Shown here piece after piece: positions 42,004-55,926 of a stretch of DNA of 64,000 nucleotides. The stretch is from Portunus trituberculatus (taxonomy: Eukaryota; Arthropoda; Malacostraca; Decapoda; Portunidae), in NCBI RefSeq assembly GCF_017591435.1, contig NC_059276.1, positions 4,296,411-4,360,410 of the forward strand, in the 5' to 3' direction. The notes under the pieces were generated by a model. It had not been told where the DNA came from and made no database searches. It saw only the letters and a program-made list of their open reading frames with translations. The stretch's first letter is position 1, and each line of letters opens with the position of its first letter. The position numbers and the translations under genes are program-made.

Positions 42004-43011
42004 TGTGGAAGAATGGAGCTGGAAATATCTAGTCATCACCAATGCCATGAAGTGAATGAACAAGGCAAGGGTTCTCACACTTAACACGTTCTCCTCAACA
42101 TTCTTCTTCTCTTCGTATGGCAAAAGAACGGATATTGTCAATTCTCTTTACTTTTTTGTTTCTTCATCGAGTGTTGTCTCCATGCTTTAGGAATTCAATG
42201 GAAAAAAACAGATTAGGAGAGAGGAATGCAGTTGTGTAATGTAATTTTAAGAAACACTGCTATTGATCAAAGGAAGTGAAAATGTTATATATGCTGTACC
42301 AGTGATTGAATTAAGAAAGAATCATGTATTTTCTGTGTCAGGAGGGAAAATATGTTGAATTACTGACTGAATTAAGAGAAACATTGTAGTTTGGCTGAAT
42401 TAAAGAAAAATGCATATTATTTATCAAACGCAGCATTACTGACTGAAATATGAAAAAAACGACTTTGTATTTTCATGTAATTGACAAAGCAAACGTTGAA
42501 CATCCTTCGCAACATTTCAAAAACTGTTACATTAAGAACAAGACCAAGTTAAAAAAGTAAACAGCATTTTGTCCAGAGAAGAATAAGAAAACGTATAACC
42601 AATTAAAGATAGAGACGCTGCATTACTGATCCTATCCCAACACCTCGTCCTTCGCGCCCCAGTCCAGTCGCCTCTTTGTTGCCCACCGGATTTAGAAGAA
42701 GTCACGACATCACCTTGAACCCAGACACTTGTATTTGCATTCCCACCACCACCACCACCACCACCACCTTCACCAGGCGTCCCTTCCCTCTTTCAGTCAC
42801 TATCATAACATTCTCGTTCTTTGTTCAATGCTTTCCTGTTTCATTGATTGTTCGTTTTCTCGTGCAAGGCAACTGAAAAAAATCACGTCTTCTTTGTGGG
42901 AATAGCATTTGAATAAGTATTTTCTTTTTCTAACACCTTCAATTGATCCAAGTTTTATCCTCAGTCTGGCGTCTTTTTGCCTCCATCCACCCTAAACCCG
43001 GACGAGAAAGG

Positions 43012-43050
43012 AGTATAAAAAGTCACCGTCCTCTTCTTTCTCCCGCCTGT
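43012..43050 (+). promoter_or_regulatory. TATA-containing core promoter candidate
   Basis: The sequence gagTATAAAAAG is at 43012-43022. A start site about 30 bases downstream would fall in 'cctgtccagcatcc'. The following 250 bases are GC-rich and end at a possible donor 'aacaag|gtaacg' (43299). No recognisable protein is encoded. Confidence 0.25.
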
Positions 43051-43679
43051 CCAGCATCCTCCTCACAGAATACTCGTCTCTAGTGACCAAACCCCAAACT
43101 CCTCAGTCTCGCCTCGCTGTCTCTCCATCCACCCAAACCCCGGAGGTGGAACATGAAAAGTCATCCCAGTTACCCACGCATAGCAGTATAATGAACCCCA
43201 GAACTGTGTCAGGTGTAGAAGAGTGTTTCCCTGAAGGTGACTCGCGCGGTTGGCAGGTCGGTGCACATGGCCGGCAGCGAGGCGATCCCGTAAACAAGGT
43301 AACGGGACAGCCTCGCCGCTAACCCTGAACTTGGGGTGCGGGTGGAGACGGTACAGAAAGCGCGCCGCATTATAGCATTGGTGTAACATTGGTGGCAGTG
43401 GTGGGATGGCACAGGCATGAGGTTACGCTTAAAGTTTCCTTCTCTTATAAGGATGAAGATGAATTACTGTGGGATCTCGGGAATTCAATAACTAGAGTTT
43501 GTGATTGCGTGTTTAGCCGTATTTCTGTACTTTTTATGGGCAGTACTTAGGAACACAAAGAAAGAACAAGTAACTCTACACACATTAGATCTGTATAGAA
43601 GTAGGAGGATAGATGCAAGTAAATAGGAAAAGAAGAAAAAATGACATGAAGAGAAGTAGGCATGTTAGATCTGTATAAG

Positions 43680-44198
43680 AGTAAAAAGAAGAGCGAGGAA
43701 AGAAAGAAGAAAAATTGATAACAAGAAGATGAAGAGGAAGAAAAGGATGGAAAAATGTGAAGAAAAGAAGAAAATTCGTAAAACATGGTGAAAACAAGAG
43801 AGGATAAAGAAGAGAAAAGTTAGTGAAAGAGAAAAAAACAAGAAGAATGAGGAGAAGGTGAAGAAAGAAGGTGAAGAAAGAAGGTAGAGGAGGAGGACGA
43901 GGAGGAGGAGGAGGAGAGAGAGAGAGAGAGAGGGAGAGGTCGTGGCTTGAGACCGGTGCATAAAGCCGTCGGGGGCGCCTCAAGCCTCTCCCTCCTCTCC
44001 CTTGTCTCCCTCTCCTTACGTCAGCTTCTCTCCTCCTCCTCCTCCTCCTCCTCCTCCTCCTCCTCCTCTTCTTCAGACCACTCCTTCTCCTTAACAGATA
44101 ACCGGAATATAGGTCAGCGGGTCTTCTTCTGCTTCTTTTCCTATCATCCTCATTCTTCTTGATTTCTTGTCATCTATTTCTTTTTATTCTTGTTTTGT

Positions 44199-44269
<71 letters not shown>

Positions 44270-44270
44270 T
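43680..44270. repeat. Polypurine to polypyrimidine switch with GA, CTC and CT tracts
   Basis: Purine-rich from 43590 to 43935 (ending in GA units), then pyrimidine-rich from 43985, including (CTC)n 44031-44068 and (CT)n 44201-44268. Confidence 0.85.
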
Positions 44271-44362
44271 ACTACTAAAAGGTACTCTTATGATCAATTT
44301 TCTAACCTAACAATAAAACTAACTTCAATTTCCATAACTAAACCAAATCTATATATATACCA

Positions 44363-44548
44363 AACTAACCTAACCCAATCCTACCGAACCTAATCGAAAC
44401 CTAATCTAACCTAACCTAACCCAACCCTATCAAACCTAACCTAACCTAACCTAACTCTATCAAACCTAATCTAACCTTACCCAACCTTACCAAATCTAAC
44501 CTAACCTAACCTAATCCTACCAAACCTAACCTAACCTAATCTAACCTG
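44363..44548 (-). repeat. Degenerate CCTAA (TTAGG) array
   Basis: Runs of 'cctaacctaacc' are interspersed with variants such as 'ctatcaaacctaatc'. This is an aged telomere-type array in the opposite orientation to the one at 9.4 kb. Confidence 0.8.
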
Positions 44549-44581
44549 GGAGGAAAGACACGTGGTGGAAGAATTGCCTGA

Positions 44582-44717
44582 GGAAACTAGAGACACGACA
44601 TTTGTCCCGCACTTTTGGCTAATTCTATCAGTCTTTTAGGGAACTGGCAATCAAGTGGACCTTTTTTCAGTTTTTTGTTGCCCTTGGTCAGCTTCCCTTC
44701 TTCCATAAAAAAAAGGT
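44582..44717 (+). mobile_element. Short dispersed repeat SR-C, copy 3
   Basis: Full-length match to the 8.3 kb copy, ending 'tgcccttggtcagcttccc' and 'ttccataaaaaaaagg'. Confidence 0.5.
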
Positions 44718-44865
44718 AAATGACGAAGTAAGTGCCTATCATTAACTAAACGGTAGAAACTTCACCTAGTGTTATATAAATGAGCCTCTGTGAGTCAGTA
44801 GAAGGAATATATGCGTTAGATACTTTTCCTTCTATTCTTTACTATTTTGCTAACAACGTAACAAG

Positions 44866-44935
44866 TGGTGGTGGTGGTGGTGGTGGTGGTGGTGAGGTCA
44901 AAAAGACAATGTTCAGTTAGGTATGGGAAGCATAT

Positions 44936-44992
<57 letters not shown>

Positions 44993-45206
44993 TGACTTGG
45001 TTTTCCGACAGTAATGATGATTTATAATGATGACAAACTGTGACTTCATGATAACTAGATCCTGCTCCTCCTCCTCCTCCTCCTCCTCCTCCTCCTCCTC
45101 CTCCTCCTCCCTCCTCCTCCTCCTCCTCCTCCTCCTCCTCCTCCTCCTCTTCCTCCTCCTACACCAATCTTCCTCCTTTCTAGTCATATCCATGAAAAGA
45201 CCTTTC

Positions 45207-45243
<37 letters not shown>

Positions 45244-45282
45244 GTCCTAAATAGGTTCCAAGCCTTACCAAGCGTCAAAGGG

Positions 45283-45354
<72 letters not shown>

Positions 45355-45380
45355 ATCTTGATAACGGAGCGTGGTTGGGG

Positions 45381-45466
<86 letters not shown>
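44866..45466. repeat. GGT, GT, CTC, GA, AC, CT compound block
   Basis: Contains (GGT)n 44865-44894, (GT)n 44938-44992, (CTC)n 45063-45160, (GA)n 45210-45242, (AC)n 45285-45348 and (CT)n 45386-45466. Confidence 0.93.
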
Positions 45467-45468
<2 letters not shown>

Positions 45469-45891
45469 CTGCATACCTCCGTGCGTTTTTGTTTGTTTGT
45501 TTGTTTGTCTGTCTGTATATCTGTCTACCTGTTTGATTGTCTGTATGTCTTTGTCTGTCTGTCTCTGTGTCTTAAATCGTAAATATTATAAATAGAAAGG
45601 AAGTGAAATGAAAAGATACAAAAAAGCACAAAGAAAAAATAAAATATGCTGAAAAGATGAACAATAAAAAGAAAAACAAAGAAAATGGGTGAAGAATGAT
45701 AAGGAAAACAGAGAAAACTAGAAAAGATCACTAAGACAAACAAGTAAAAATGAATAAATAGGAGTACAACATTAAGTCATACCTAAAAAAAACGAAAAGA
45801 AAACAAGAAGCATTATGTCAACAGAAAACGGTCATGAAGTTCACGTTTGACCTTCCCATGGACATTTTAGTTCTGAAGGTCACCGGCAGAG

Positions 45892-45894
<3 letters not shown>

Positions 45895-45936
<42 letters not shown>

Positions 45937-45972
45937 TCTTCCGTTATATCTTGCACCTTTTGTTACTGGGTG

Positions 45973-46021
<49 letters not shown>
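45895..46021. repeat. GA tract followed by CT tract
   Basis: GA 45897-45934 and CT 45974-46021 are inverted complements separated by 40 bases, so they could form a hairpin. Confidence 0.9.
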
Positions 46022-46026
<5 letters not shown>

Positions 46027-46354
46027 TTAATGACGTTCTCAATGCATTTTTATTTCTTTAGTTCCGTTATTCGTTTTAACCTCCTCTTCCTTCCTCGTCT
46101 CTTCCTCCTTCCTCGTCTTTTTTTTTTATTTCTTCCTCTTCCTCCTCCTCCTCTTCCTTCTCCTCCTCCATTTCCCCTTACCTACTCTTTACTTCTTCCT
46201 TTCATAATCCTTTTCCTTCTCTGCCATTTCCTTTCATCAACTCCTATTCTTCCTCCTACTCCTACACTTAAGCACATCTTTCTTTACTTCCTCCTCCTCC
46301 TCGTCCTCCTCCTCCTCTTCCTCCTCCTCTTCTTTGGTCACATCTCTTCTCCGT

Positions 46355-46441
46355 CCAATGGCTGACATAACGGACCAATGGGTGAGGGAGAGCCAGTGAC
46401 GTCACACGTAAACACGCCACTGTGGACCAATGAGAGAGCTC
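46355..46441 (+). promoter_or_regulatory. CCAAT/CRE cluster, likely a proximal promoter
   Basis: Three CCAAT boxes in the same orientation (46355, 46375, 46437) surround a perfect palindromic cAMP-response element TGACGTCA (46397-46404), all within 87 bases of GC-richer, non-repetitive sequence. Such spacing is characteristic of NF-Y/CREB-type promoters. No TATA box or coding exon follows closely; the nearest downstream plus-strand gene is gene C, about 12 kb away. Confidence 0.45.
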
Positions 46442-47786
46442 CGTTAGCACAACTTTGAAGGCACACATCTGGTTTGCCCCTGAAGCACGCCTGCACGCAC
46501 ACACACACACACGCACATACGCACACACATAAACCCTTTAATATACATATTTACACACGTTCACTACATATAATACTGTATACAGGTGTCACGAAGGTAA
46601 TATACAGGTGTGTGTGTGTGTGTGTGTGTGTTCTGCCATCTGTTGGTCGGAAACGGAATCTCAAACCTGTTCATTATATATTATTTGTTCTCTTTTATCT
46701 TTTACTTTTTTTTATCTTTTGTATGTTTCTTTTTTTTATCTTCAATCATTTTTTAATCACTCGTATTTTTCGTCTCTTCTGCCATCTTCCATCTTAATTT
46801 TCTACCACCACTCGTCACTCATCTTATCCTCATTATAATATTATCCAGCACTTTTATCTCCCATCTTATTTTTTACCAGTTATCTTTTCTTTCACCTGTT
46901 CTGTCATGCATCCATCTGCCTCTCCTTATCTACTATTTTCACATCATTTGCCTCATCTCTTATGCAATTTTCACGTCAATCTAGCCATCTGCTTCGCTTT
47001 TTTCCTTTTCTTGTCCTGACAAAAGAGCAATAACGAGAACAGAAACAGTTTGGTTGAGGAGCAGATGTCTCCCGCATTCAAGAGCCCCATTACGTGGTAC
47101 TCTGAAGATTATATGCCATGCTTCTAACATTACATGCTAAGTAGTAGTGGTGGCTGTGGTGGTGAGGGTGGTGGTTTGGCGATACTGTTCATGCTTAGTG
47201 AGGTGAATTCCGTGACTTGTGTTCGCAGATGGACAGGAAACGATCATTTTGAATGTTTAAGGTACTTCCAAGTGAACAAAATACTTAACCATAAGGAAAA
47301 TGAGGATAATTTGGGTCTTATAGCAAAATAACATATATAATGCTCTCTGAGGAAGATAGCTGTCCAAACTTTAGGAAATGACGTTTTCTTATACTATTTC
47401 GTACATTCAGTCACCAACTCAACCTTTCTCGCTAGTTCAGAGCTATACTAATATAACTATGTCTGGTTGAATAATATATGAGAGTAACAATAAGCTTTTT
47501 TTATATATATATAGTCGTGATTCTTTGTTTTATCCATCAGTGTTATAATGACACACCAATATTTTACAGTAAAGTTAAGAATGACTCACGTTTAGAGTTA
47601 TAAAAGTTTACTTGAGCTCCAATGATACAGTGCAAGTTTGAAGTGTGATATAAAGAGCAGTGGCATTAACAAACACCAAGCTTCATTCACTCAGCCTTTT
47701 AGGGACACTCAATATACAAAAGTTTCAAGGCGTCTGCAAACCTGAACCGGCAATACTTCGGAATAGTTCTCTTTTCTGGGGGATTC

Positions 47787-47997
47787 TTAACCTGAATACC
47801 ATGACGCGTCTCCTAATTCATTGTGGTTACTATTTTGGTGGTTTTATAAAGCTTCAGAAACTTATGTGGGGGATTGAAATAGTGGAGACTGTGGCCATTA
47901 ATCTTCTGACCTCCATACACCTTCCCTATGTCGATAAAATTATCTTACCGTACACAAATCTCGAGGTAAAAATGTGTTCCAATACTAAAAGGATTAA
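47787..47997 (-). mobile_element. TTAA-flanked MITE, copy 8 (inverted)
   Basis: TTAA at both ends, with internal blocks conserved in reverse order. The termini have diverged ('cctgaatacc', 'aatactaaaagg'). Confidence 0.7.
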
Positions 47998-48235
47998 TGG
48001 ATGTTTTTTTTTTCCTTTGAATCTTCCTTATGAACTGAAAATAAATAAATAATAAGAATACGCTCACAACGTACCGTTCATCATGGAATTCTTTATTTTT
48101 TTTAGGGAGATAATTAACGGGAGCTTCAGTTTTAATCTACTTTTCGTTTTTGGATCTTTTTGTAAACTAAAAACAAAAAGAAAATATACTTACTATGTAT
48201 TGTTCATAAAAAATCTATTACCTATTGACTGAAAA

Positions 48236-48276
<41 letters not shown>

Positions 48277-48662
48277 GATGTAAAACTGGCTATGCGAAGG
48301 ACTGAACTAGCTAACACACACACACACACACACACCAGCAGAGCGTAAGAGGAAGCCAGAAGGAAGGCGAGTAACTGTCCAGCAGAGGCTATTGACACCA
48401 ACACCACAGCCAGACGCATGACTACCCGCCTCGCAATGACACAGAACAGCATCCACTAAACCCACACCTCCACATTAAGTACGTGCACGAAATCAGTACC
48501 CACAACCACTGCGTCCCCAAGCACCGTAGCCTCTAGTCTTTATAAGGAGCCCGGCCTTCGAGGACACCAGGGAGGGGAGCCGCCTGGGGTCAGTGTGTCA
48601 GCAGGCGTGGAGGAAGCCACCACACTGCACCTGCCGCCTCGCTTACCTTGCCTGACCCTCTC

Positions 48663-48881
48663 TGACTGCGCTATGTTGAGAAACGCTTCCCTCTCTCACA
48701 GCGACCATTTTCAAAGACTATAAAGACGATTAGCCGAGTTCCAAAGACTATTTTCCCGTTGATAAGGTAAAATACTTGTTACTGTGTCACTAGAATTACA
48801 GAAACATCTTTAGAAATTCGTGTCACTTTAACTAGAGCTTTGAAAATGGTGAAGGTGCAGCGCGGAAATGTTTTAGTATGG
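48663..48881 (+). mobile_element. IR-1 element, single core
   Basis: About 215 bases from 'tgttgagaaacgcttccc' to 'agcgcggaaatgttttag', with the shared core and 'gttactgtgtcactagaatta'. Confidence 0.55.
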
Positions 48882-49445
48882 GCTGGAGCTTTTCTTTCCT
48901 GCCAGATTTCGTTTTGCCTTTCCCTCTATTTATCATTTCTCTTCTCTTCTATATTCACCTTATTCTTGACCTTTCTACTTATCCACCTCTTCCTTCCCCA
49001 TCCTCCTCTTCTCTCCCTTGTCTTCTTTTCCTATTCCGTTTATTTCTATTTTATCTCTCATTAATTCCTTTCTTTTTCTCGTTTCCTTCTGTACTTGCCT
49101 CTCCTCCTTTTGTCTGCCATGTTTCTTCCTATCTTGCTTTGTATTCCACGTGTTCTATTACCTATTCAACTTAACCCAAGCTCATTCGCCATTCCCTCCT
49201 ATCATTTCTATTCGTCTTGCTCCCTATCTTACCTATTTCCGTTCTATTCTAATTTTTATCTTTTTTTTTAGTCTTACCCTTCGCTTCCTTTTCCTTTCCT
49301 CCTATCTCGCTATCCCTATTACATCCTATTCTTCATTTCATCCATGTTTATCCTCCTCAATTCTTCTTTCCTCTTCTATTTCTCATGTTTATCCTATTTC
49401 ATGATTACTCCTATTTTTCTTTTCTATTTCTCTTCCTGACTTTCC

Positions 49446-49452
<7 letters not shown>

Positions 49453-49503
<51 letters not shown>

Positions 49504-49591
49504 GAACAAGCCATATTTAGAAGTGTGGGTGTATCTAAGTGTCTTGGGGTCGCCTCTTACATCCGGGTCACATAGTGGTGTCTTTGGGTTC

Positions 49592-49646
<55 letters not shown>

Positions 49647-49719
49647 GTGACCCTGTTTTTCCAGCGTCGTTCCTCCTCTGACTCATCTCCCTGTTATTTC
49701 CGAGTTGGATTGTGGAGGC

Positions 49720-49788
<69 letters not shown>
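49453..49788. repeat. Three CT microsatellites
   Basis: CT runs at 49453-49502, 49592-49646 and 49721-49788. The spacers share 'tcgcctcttacatccggg' and 'ttgtggaggcgtc'-like pieces only weakly. Confidence 0.92.
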
Positions 49789-49791
<3 letters not shown>

Positions 49792-49998
49792 CATTCCCCT
49801 CAGCTTGAAACATGAGTTACTTCATATAACTTGCTTTCTTTACATTTACTTATGAAATCACCTCAAAATTACTACTTGCATTGATCATCTTCGCTACTTT
49901 ATGACTTACTAAATGACCCAGCGCAGTGACTTTGTGGGAAGCAGTTATTGTATGTTTGTAATAAGAACTTGTGTATTTAACGTATTTTTGCGAAGATA

Positions 49999-50190
49999 AG
50001 TTAGGAAAAGATGAAAGGAGAATCGGAACAAGTAATAGAGTTAGATTTAATGGAGATAAAGAAATTGGTTATAGAATAGAGTGGTAAATGAAAGGAAAAG
50101 AAGAAAGGAGAATCAGAACAAGAAATAATGGAGTTAGATTTAATGGAGGTAAAGAAATTGGTTATAGAATAGAGTGGTCGATGAAAGGAA
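49999..50190 (+). repeat. Two-copy tandem repeat, about 90-base unit
   Basis: 'gaaaggagaatc-gaacaag' through 'ggttatagaatagagtgg' is present twice, nearly identical, indicating a recent duplication next to MITE copy 9. Confidence 0.88.
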
Positions 50191-50259
50191 TAGACTCAGT
50201 AATCAGGTTTGTTAGTGCTGAGTCAATGAGGAGCTTTGTAATAGACTTAGTGAATGGAA

Positions 50260-50470
50260 TTAATCTCTTCCGTGCTATGACGCATTTCATATTCATTGTG
50301 TTTACTATTTGGTGATTTTATACAGCTTCAGAAACTCATGTGGGGATTAAAATAGTGAAGACTGTGACCATTAATTTTATCTCCATTAACCCTCCCTAAT
50401 GTAAATAAAATTGTCTATAATCACACCTAAAACTCATGGTAAAAATGCGTCCCAGTACTGAAGGGGTTAA
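50260..50470 (-). mobile_element. TTAA-flanked MITE, copy 9 (inverted)
   Basis: TTAA at both ends. The right terminus 'agtactgaagggg' is perfect and the left has mutated to 'tctcttccgtgc'. Confidence 0.73.
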
Positions 50471-50984
50471 TACGTAGTTGAAAATAGCTGGGTAGGTTTC
50501 ATGCAGGGAGTAAATTAACTACATGTGGGCCTGATGGTTTCTCGCAGCTACCCTTGTTTCTCTACGATATTACAATCTTATATAAACAGTGATACAAATA
50601 TTCATCCGGTGTCTTGAAATAAACGACTCTTCGCACCTTTTACAATTATCGTGTTTAGCTTCATTATTTACTTTCTTTTTTATGTAAACTTTGATAATTC
50701 ATGTATTTTCTCGGCTCAGAATTGGAAGACAAATTGAGAGTTCACTTAATGCACACTTTCATCTGTGATTCTATTTTCTCTATCACTCGAACGTTCAATC
50801 TTGTCATTTTCGCTGCTCTTAACTGAAGGAGGAAGTCAAGCTGTGATTTTTAAGTTCAGCTGTCTTTCTCATTACACAATCTTTATTTTTAGTTAACTTC
50901 TCTTTTACTGAATACCGTAAAAAAAACTCAATTCCTGTTTTCGCTACCCTAAGAAAGTTGATCGCTGTCTTTTATTTATATATC

Positions 50985-51930
50985 TATTTATTAATCAAAG
51001 AATTCTCCTTTTTACTATCTACACATCTATTTTCATATTCTTCTAGTCCTTCGCTTCATCTTTAGAAGGTTTTTGCATCTTAAAGTTTTCTAGATCTCTC
51101 AGAATTTTTTTTCTTATTATTTACAACATTTATTTACCAATCTTTACCCTTTGTTTCATATTTACTTCCCTTCATACAAACAAAAGCATTCCAGATTTTC
51201 TATTAAAAAGTCTATTTCTAAACCTCACAGAACTCTACTTTTTATTTATTTATTTATCTTTGCTCTTCGCTTCATATTTACTTCCCTCATTACATACAGT
51301 AACATTCAAAACTCTCTATTAGAAAGATTCTGCCTCTTTAAACTTTCTAAACCTCAAACAATTCTCCTTTTTTTTATAATTCACAACATGTACAAGTATT
51401 TATTTATCTTTGCCCTTCTCTTCATATTTACTTCCTGCTGCAAACAAAAGCATTCCTGACTCTCTATTAGAAGTATCCTGCATCTTTAAGCCTCCCAAAA
51501 CTCAAAGAATTCTCCTTGTTTATTATTTACATTTATCTATTCATCTTTGTCCTTCGCTTCATATGTATTTCCTTGCTTACAAACAAAAGCATTCAAAACT
51601 CTCTATTAGAAAGATTCTGCCTCTTTAAACTTTCTAAACCTCAAACAATTCTCCTGTTTTTATCATTTACAATATGTACGAGTATCTATTTATCTTAACC
51701 CTTTACTTTATATTCACTTCCTTGTTGCAAACGAAAGCATTCTTGACTCTCTATTAGAAGGATCCTACCTCTCTAAACTCCCTAAATCTCAAAGAATTCT
51801 CCTTGTTTTATTATTCACAAGTATTCATTTATCTTTGTCCTTTGCTTCATATTTACTTCCTTTCTTACAAACAAAAACATTCCAGACTACCAACAAAGGC
51901 TCTTGAACCCTTAACCTTCCAAAGCCACAG
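50985..51930 (+). repeat. Tandem array, about 145-base unit
   Basis: Six to seven units with 'cttcgcttcatatttacttcc', 'actctctattagaa', 'ctttaaac-t-ctaaacctc' and 'aattctcctt'. It is AT-rich with no coding capacity. Confidence 0.88.
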
Positions 51931-52230
51931 CATACCAATGGACACTTTTTTCTACTATTTTTTCATCTCAACTAGTACTTTCTAACCTGGAATGAACCTT
52001 GTCTCCCCTGGCCGTAAGTTGAAAAGTCCTCTATTGCTCATCTCCGCCACTTTCTCTCCCGACCGCCAGTACTTTCCCTTGACGAGGCGTTACAGGTGAG
52101 AGCAGAGTGATATAACGTTGTACAGGTGAGGCGTAGAGATCAGTGTAACGTAATGTAATGCTGTGATTGTTTTTCTTTCTCTCAATTCTCTCAATTTTTT
52201 ATGCTTTAACTTTCGCTACGAGTCACTGAT

Positions 52231-52861
<631 letters not shown>

Positions 52862-53357
52862 AACTAGTAATCATCCACAACAGAAGAACTAACAATAAGA
52901 ATCAATCCGAGGAGGAGGAGGAGGAGGAGGAGGAGGAGGAGGAGGAGGAGGAGGAGGACGAGGAGGAAGACGAGATCGAGGAGAAAAAAAAAGAAAAGAA
53001 AAGAAAACGGACTAAAACAGAAAAGGCAGAAAAAAAAGAAACCAGAAAACAAAAAACAAAGAGGAAAAAGAAGTCAGAGAAACATCCAAGCCTCAGTGAT
53101 CGAAAAAGAGAAGCAGTGCCAAGAATATCAAGGAGAAAGCGTGCATCTGACCTTCCTTCCAATTGACTTTTCCTCCTCAGCTTTCTTCCGTCCCCTGCGC
53201 CCCTGACTCCCATAGTAACTCATCAGGGGAAGGAGGAAAGTTGGGAGGGGAGAGAGGAATGACTGGAGGGAAAGCAGGAAGGGACTGCGAGAGAAAATGA
53301 GAGATGGAAGGAGAGGAGAGAAAACTGTTTGTCATGTAGAATAAGTAGAGGACGTGT

Positions 53358-53360
<3 letters not shown>

Positions 53361-53436
<76 letters not shown>
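53361..53436. repeat. GT microsatellite
   Basis: An uninterrupted GT run of about 75 bases. Confidence 0.93.
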
Positions 53437-53437
<1 letters not shown>

Positions 53438-53519
53438 AGCAGAATACCTACTTTTCATCATCAAATCTCCACATGACAATGATCCAAGAAAACTTAAGGA
53501 AATGTTAACAAATCAGCAT

Positions 53520-53840
53520 TAACTAGTAACCACAGACTATCCACGCGCTGCCACCAATGTAATACCAACACTTACACCACAATAAATCCTCCTTATCAAT
53601 AACAAACTTCCTCTAAACTTCCACGACAACTTTTATAAAACCTAGCCTGCCATCCACACACTATCCATTCGCTGCCACCATTTTATAACATCCTAACCAA
53701 AGACACACATTTCTAAGTACTCGGGTCCCTGTTGTCCAGTAGAGACCATCCACGCACTATCCATTCGCTGCCACCAATTTGTAACATCCTAACCCAAAAC
53801 ACACATTTCTAAGTACTCAGTCTCTGTTGTCTAGCACGAG
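53520..53840 (+). repeat. Tandem repeat, about 110-base unit
   Basis: Three units with 'actatccattcgctgccacc' and 'acacatttctaagtactc'; the first is more diverged. Confidence 0.8.
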
Positions 53841-54159
53841 TGAAAGGCCCTAGCGTAACTAACACGTCCGTAGTTTCCCTCACGTCATCGCAATGAGCCG
53901 GACTTAAGTGGACGCGGAAATGCTCCTGCTACACGCTCAGTCAACACCCGCCATTCCTCGACTGTTTACCGGGGAGAAAACGAGCAGGAGAGAAAACGGG
54001 AGGAACGACCTTATATTTTCCCTTTCCTCCTTGCCTCTGTGTTTCTTCTCCCCATTCCTCCTCCCTTCTCTTCCTCTCTGAGTCAACATGTGGGTTTAGA
54101 AGCTACCGGGCAACAGAGGAGTGAGTCAGCAGTATCTGAGAGAAAGTTCAATAGATATA

Positions 54160-54606
54160 TAGGGAAAGAATGGAGAAAGGATAGAGACAGAGAAAAGAAT
54201 TGGTGAGGGAAAGGGGAATAGGAGAATGGAGGGATATGAAAAAAGGGAGGAATTATGAGGAGATAAGAAGATAAAGGATGTAGGAAGAATAAGATAGAAG
54301 CAAGTAAATTAGAATATAGGAAAAATAAAGAAAAGAATTGGTGAATGAAGAGGGGGACAGGAAAATAGAGGAAGAAAAAGATGGAAGAGAAGGATTACGA
54401 AGGACAAGAAGGGAAAGAATAAAGGAAGAATAAGGTAGTAGCAAGTAAAAGAGAATATGAGAGAAAATAGGTGATAAAAACAGAGAAAAATTACAAACCA
54501 AATTTAAGAAGGTGAGAATGTAGATAAAGAAAAAAAAGAAGGAAAAACTTAATAAAACCAAAAAAGAAGAATTAAGGATATTATATAAAGAAACCACAAC
54601 TTCTAT

Positions 54607-54644
<38 letters not shown>

Positions 54645-55160
54645 ATGTGCCTTACTGAGAATCTTACTTCATCTCAATATTTCCCAGACAACTTTCTCCA
54701 AATGGGCGGGAATTATCGTACTAAGTTGCAAGTAACATTACAACTTTCGAACTTCATTCCTTCTCAGATAAACAAAAAAGTCAACATTGCATCATCACAG
54801 CCACAGTGAACTCTTGGCGCGAAACTGCGATCGTCACTTTTTTTCTCTCACTCAATGATTATATAGACAGAAAAAGCGAGATGAAGGAGGAGGAGCAAAT
54901 GGAAGCAGAGAATACAGGAAAAGAAAACTAAAACAAGGAAAACTAAAGAGAGGGAAAAGAGAGGAGTAAATGAAAGCAGGGAATACAGGAAAAGAAAATT
55001 AAAACAAGGTAAATTAACTAGAGAGGAAAAAAAAAAGGTGAGAGGAGGAGGAGGAAATAAAAGCAGGAAATAAGGAAAGAGAAATTGAAAAAACAGGAAA
55101 AGAAATAGCTAGAAAGAGAGAAAGGAAGAAGTGAGGGGAAAATAACAAATACAAGCAGGA
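54160..55160. repeat. Purine-rich tandem repeats
   Basis: 54240-54470 repeats 'gaagaataag-tag-agcaag'. 54880-55160 repeats 'gaagcagagaatacagg' and 'aaaacaaggaaaact' about five times. An ACT tract lies at 54606-54645. Confidence 0.7.
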
Positions 55161-55546
55161 AAAGGATACAAGAAGGGAAAATTAAATAAAAGAAGGAAGA
55201 CAAATAACTAGACTAAAAAGAAAGACAGAAACAGAAACAGAGATAGAGAAAGATTAAGAGGGAAAATAAAAACAAGGAAATAAATACGAAATAAAAGAAC
55301 AAAGATAAATAACAAGAGAAAGAGAAAGAGAGAGACAAACAAAGAGAAAGAAACAAAGAGACTACGAGAGAAAAAGAAAAACAAGGAAATAAATGAAAAA
55401 ATTAATAAAAAAAAACGAGAGAGAGAGAGAGCGGTGAATGGTTGGGCGGTCGCTTTCCCCTTAACGAGGCAGTTATTAAGGGCTGAATGACTGAGGTAAT
55501 GATGAGAAGTGAGGGAAAATAAGGGGAAATCAGAACAGTCAATGGG

Positions 55547-55643
55547 AGGAGGAGGAGGAGGAGGAGGAGGAGGAGGAGGAGGAGGAGGAAGAAGAAGAGG
55601 AGGAAGAAGATTATGAAGGAGATGAACAAAAACCAACCAAAAA

Positions 55644-55731
<88 letters not shown>

Positions 55732-55792
55732 ACCACGACCAACCGAAACGAATGTAATCCTTGGACAGTAAATAACAATGGCGTACCGGCAG

Positions 55793-55837
<45 letters not shown>

Positions 55838-55926
55838 GCGAGTGAAAGCTTCAATGAGAGTTTACTCGGAAGGTTCAAGGAAGAAGAGGAGGAGGAGGAG
55901 GAGGAGGAGGAGGAGGAGGAGGAGGA
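55547..55926. repeat. AGG, ACT/GCT, AC, AGG compound block
   Basis: Contains (AGG)n 55547-55590, (ACT)n 55644-55715 changing to GCT units to 55731, (AC)n 55796-55832 and (AGG)n 55885-55926. Confidence 0.92.

Noticed and set aside
43063..43389. Overlapping frames on both strands and inverted CCAAT boxes at 43375-43392
   Set aside because: Neither frame has a recognisable domain or signal peptide, and the two would require converging promoters. The GC-rich composition alone explains the absence of stops.
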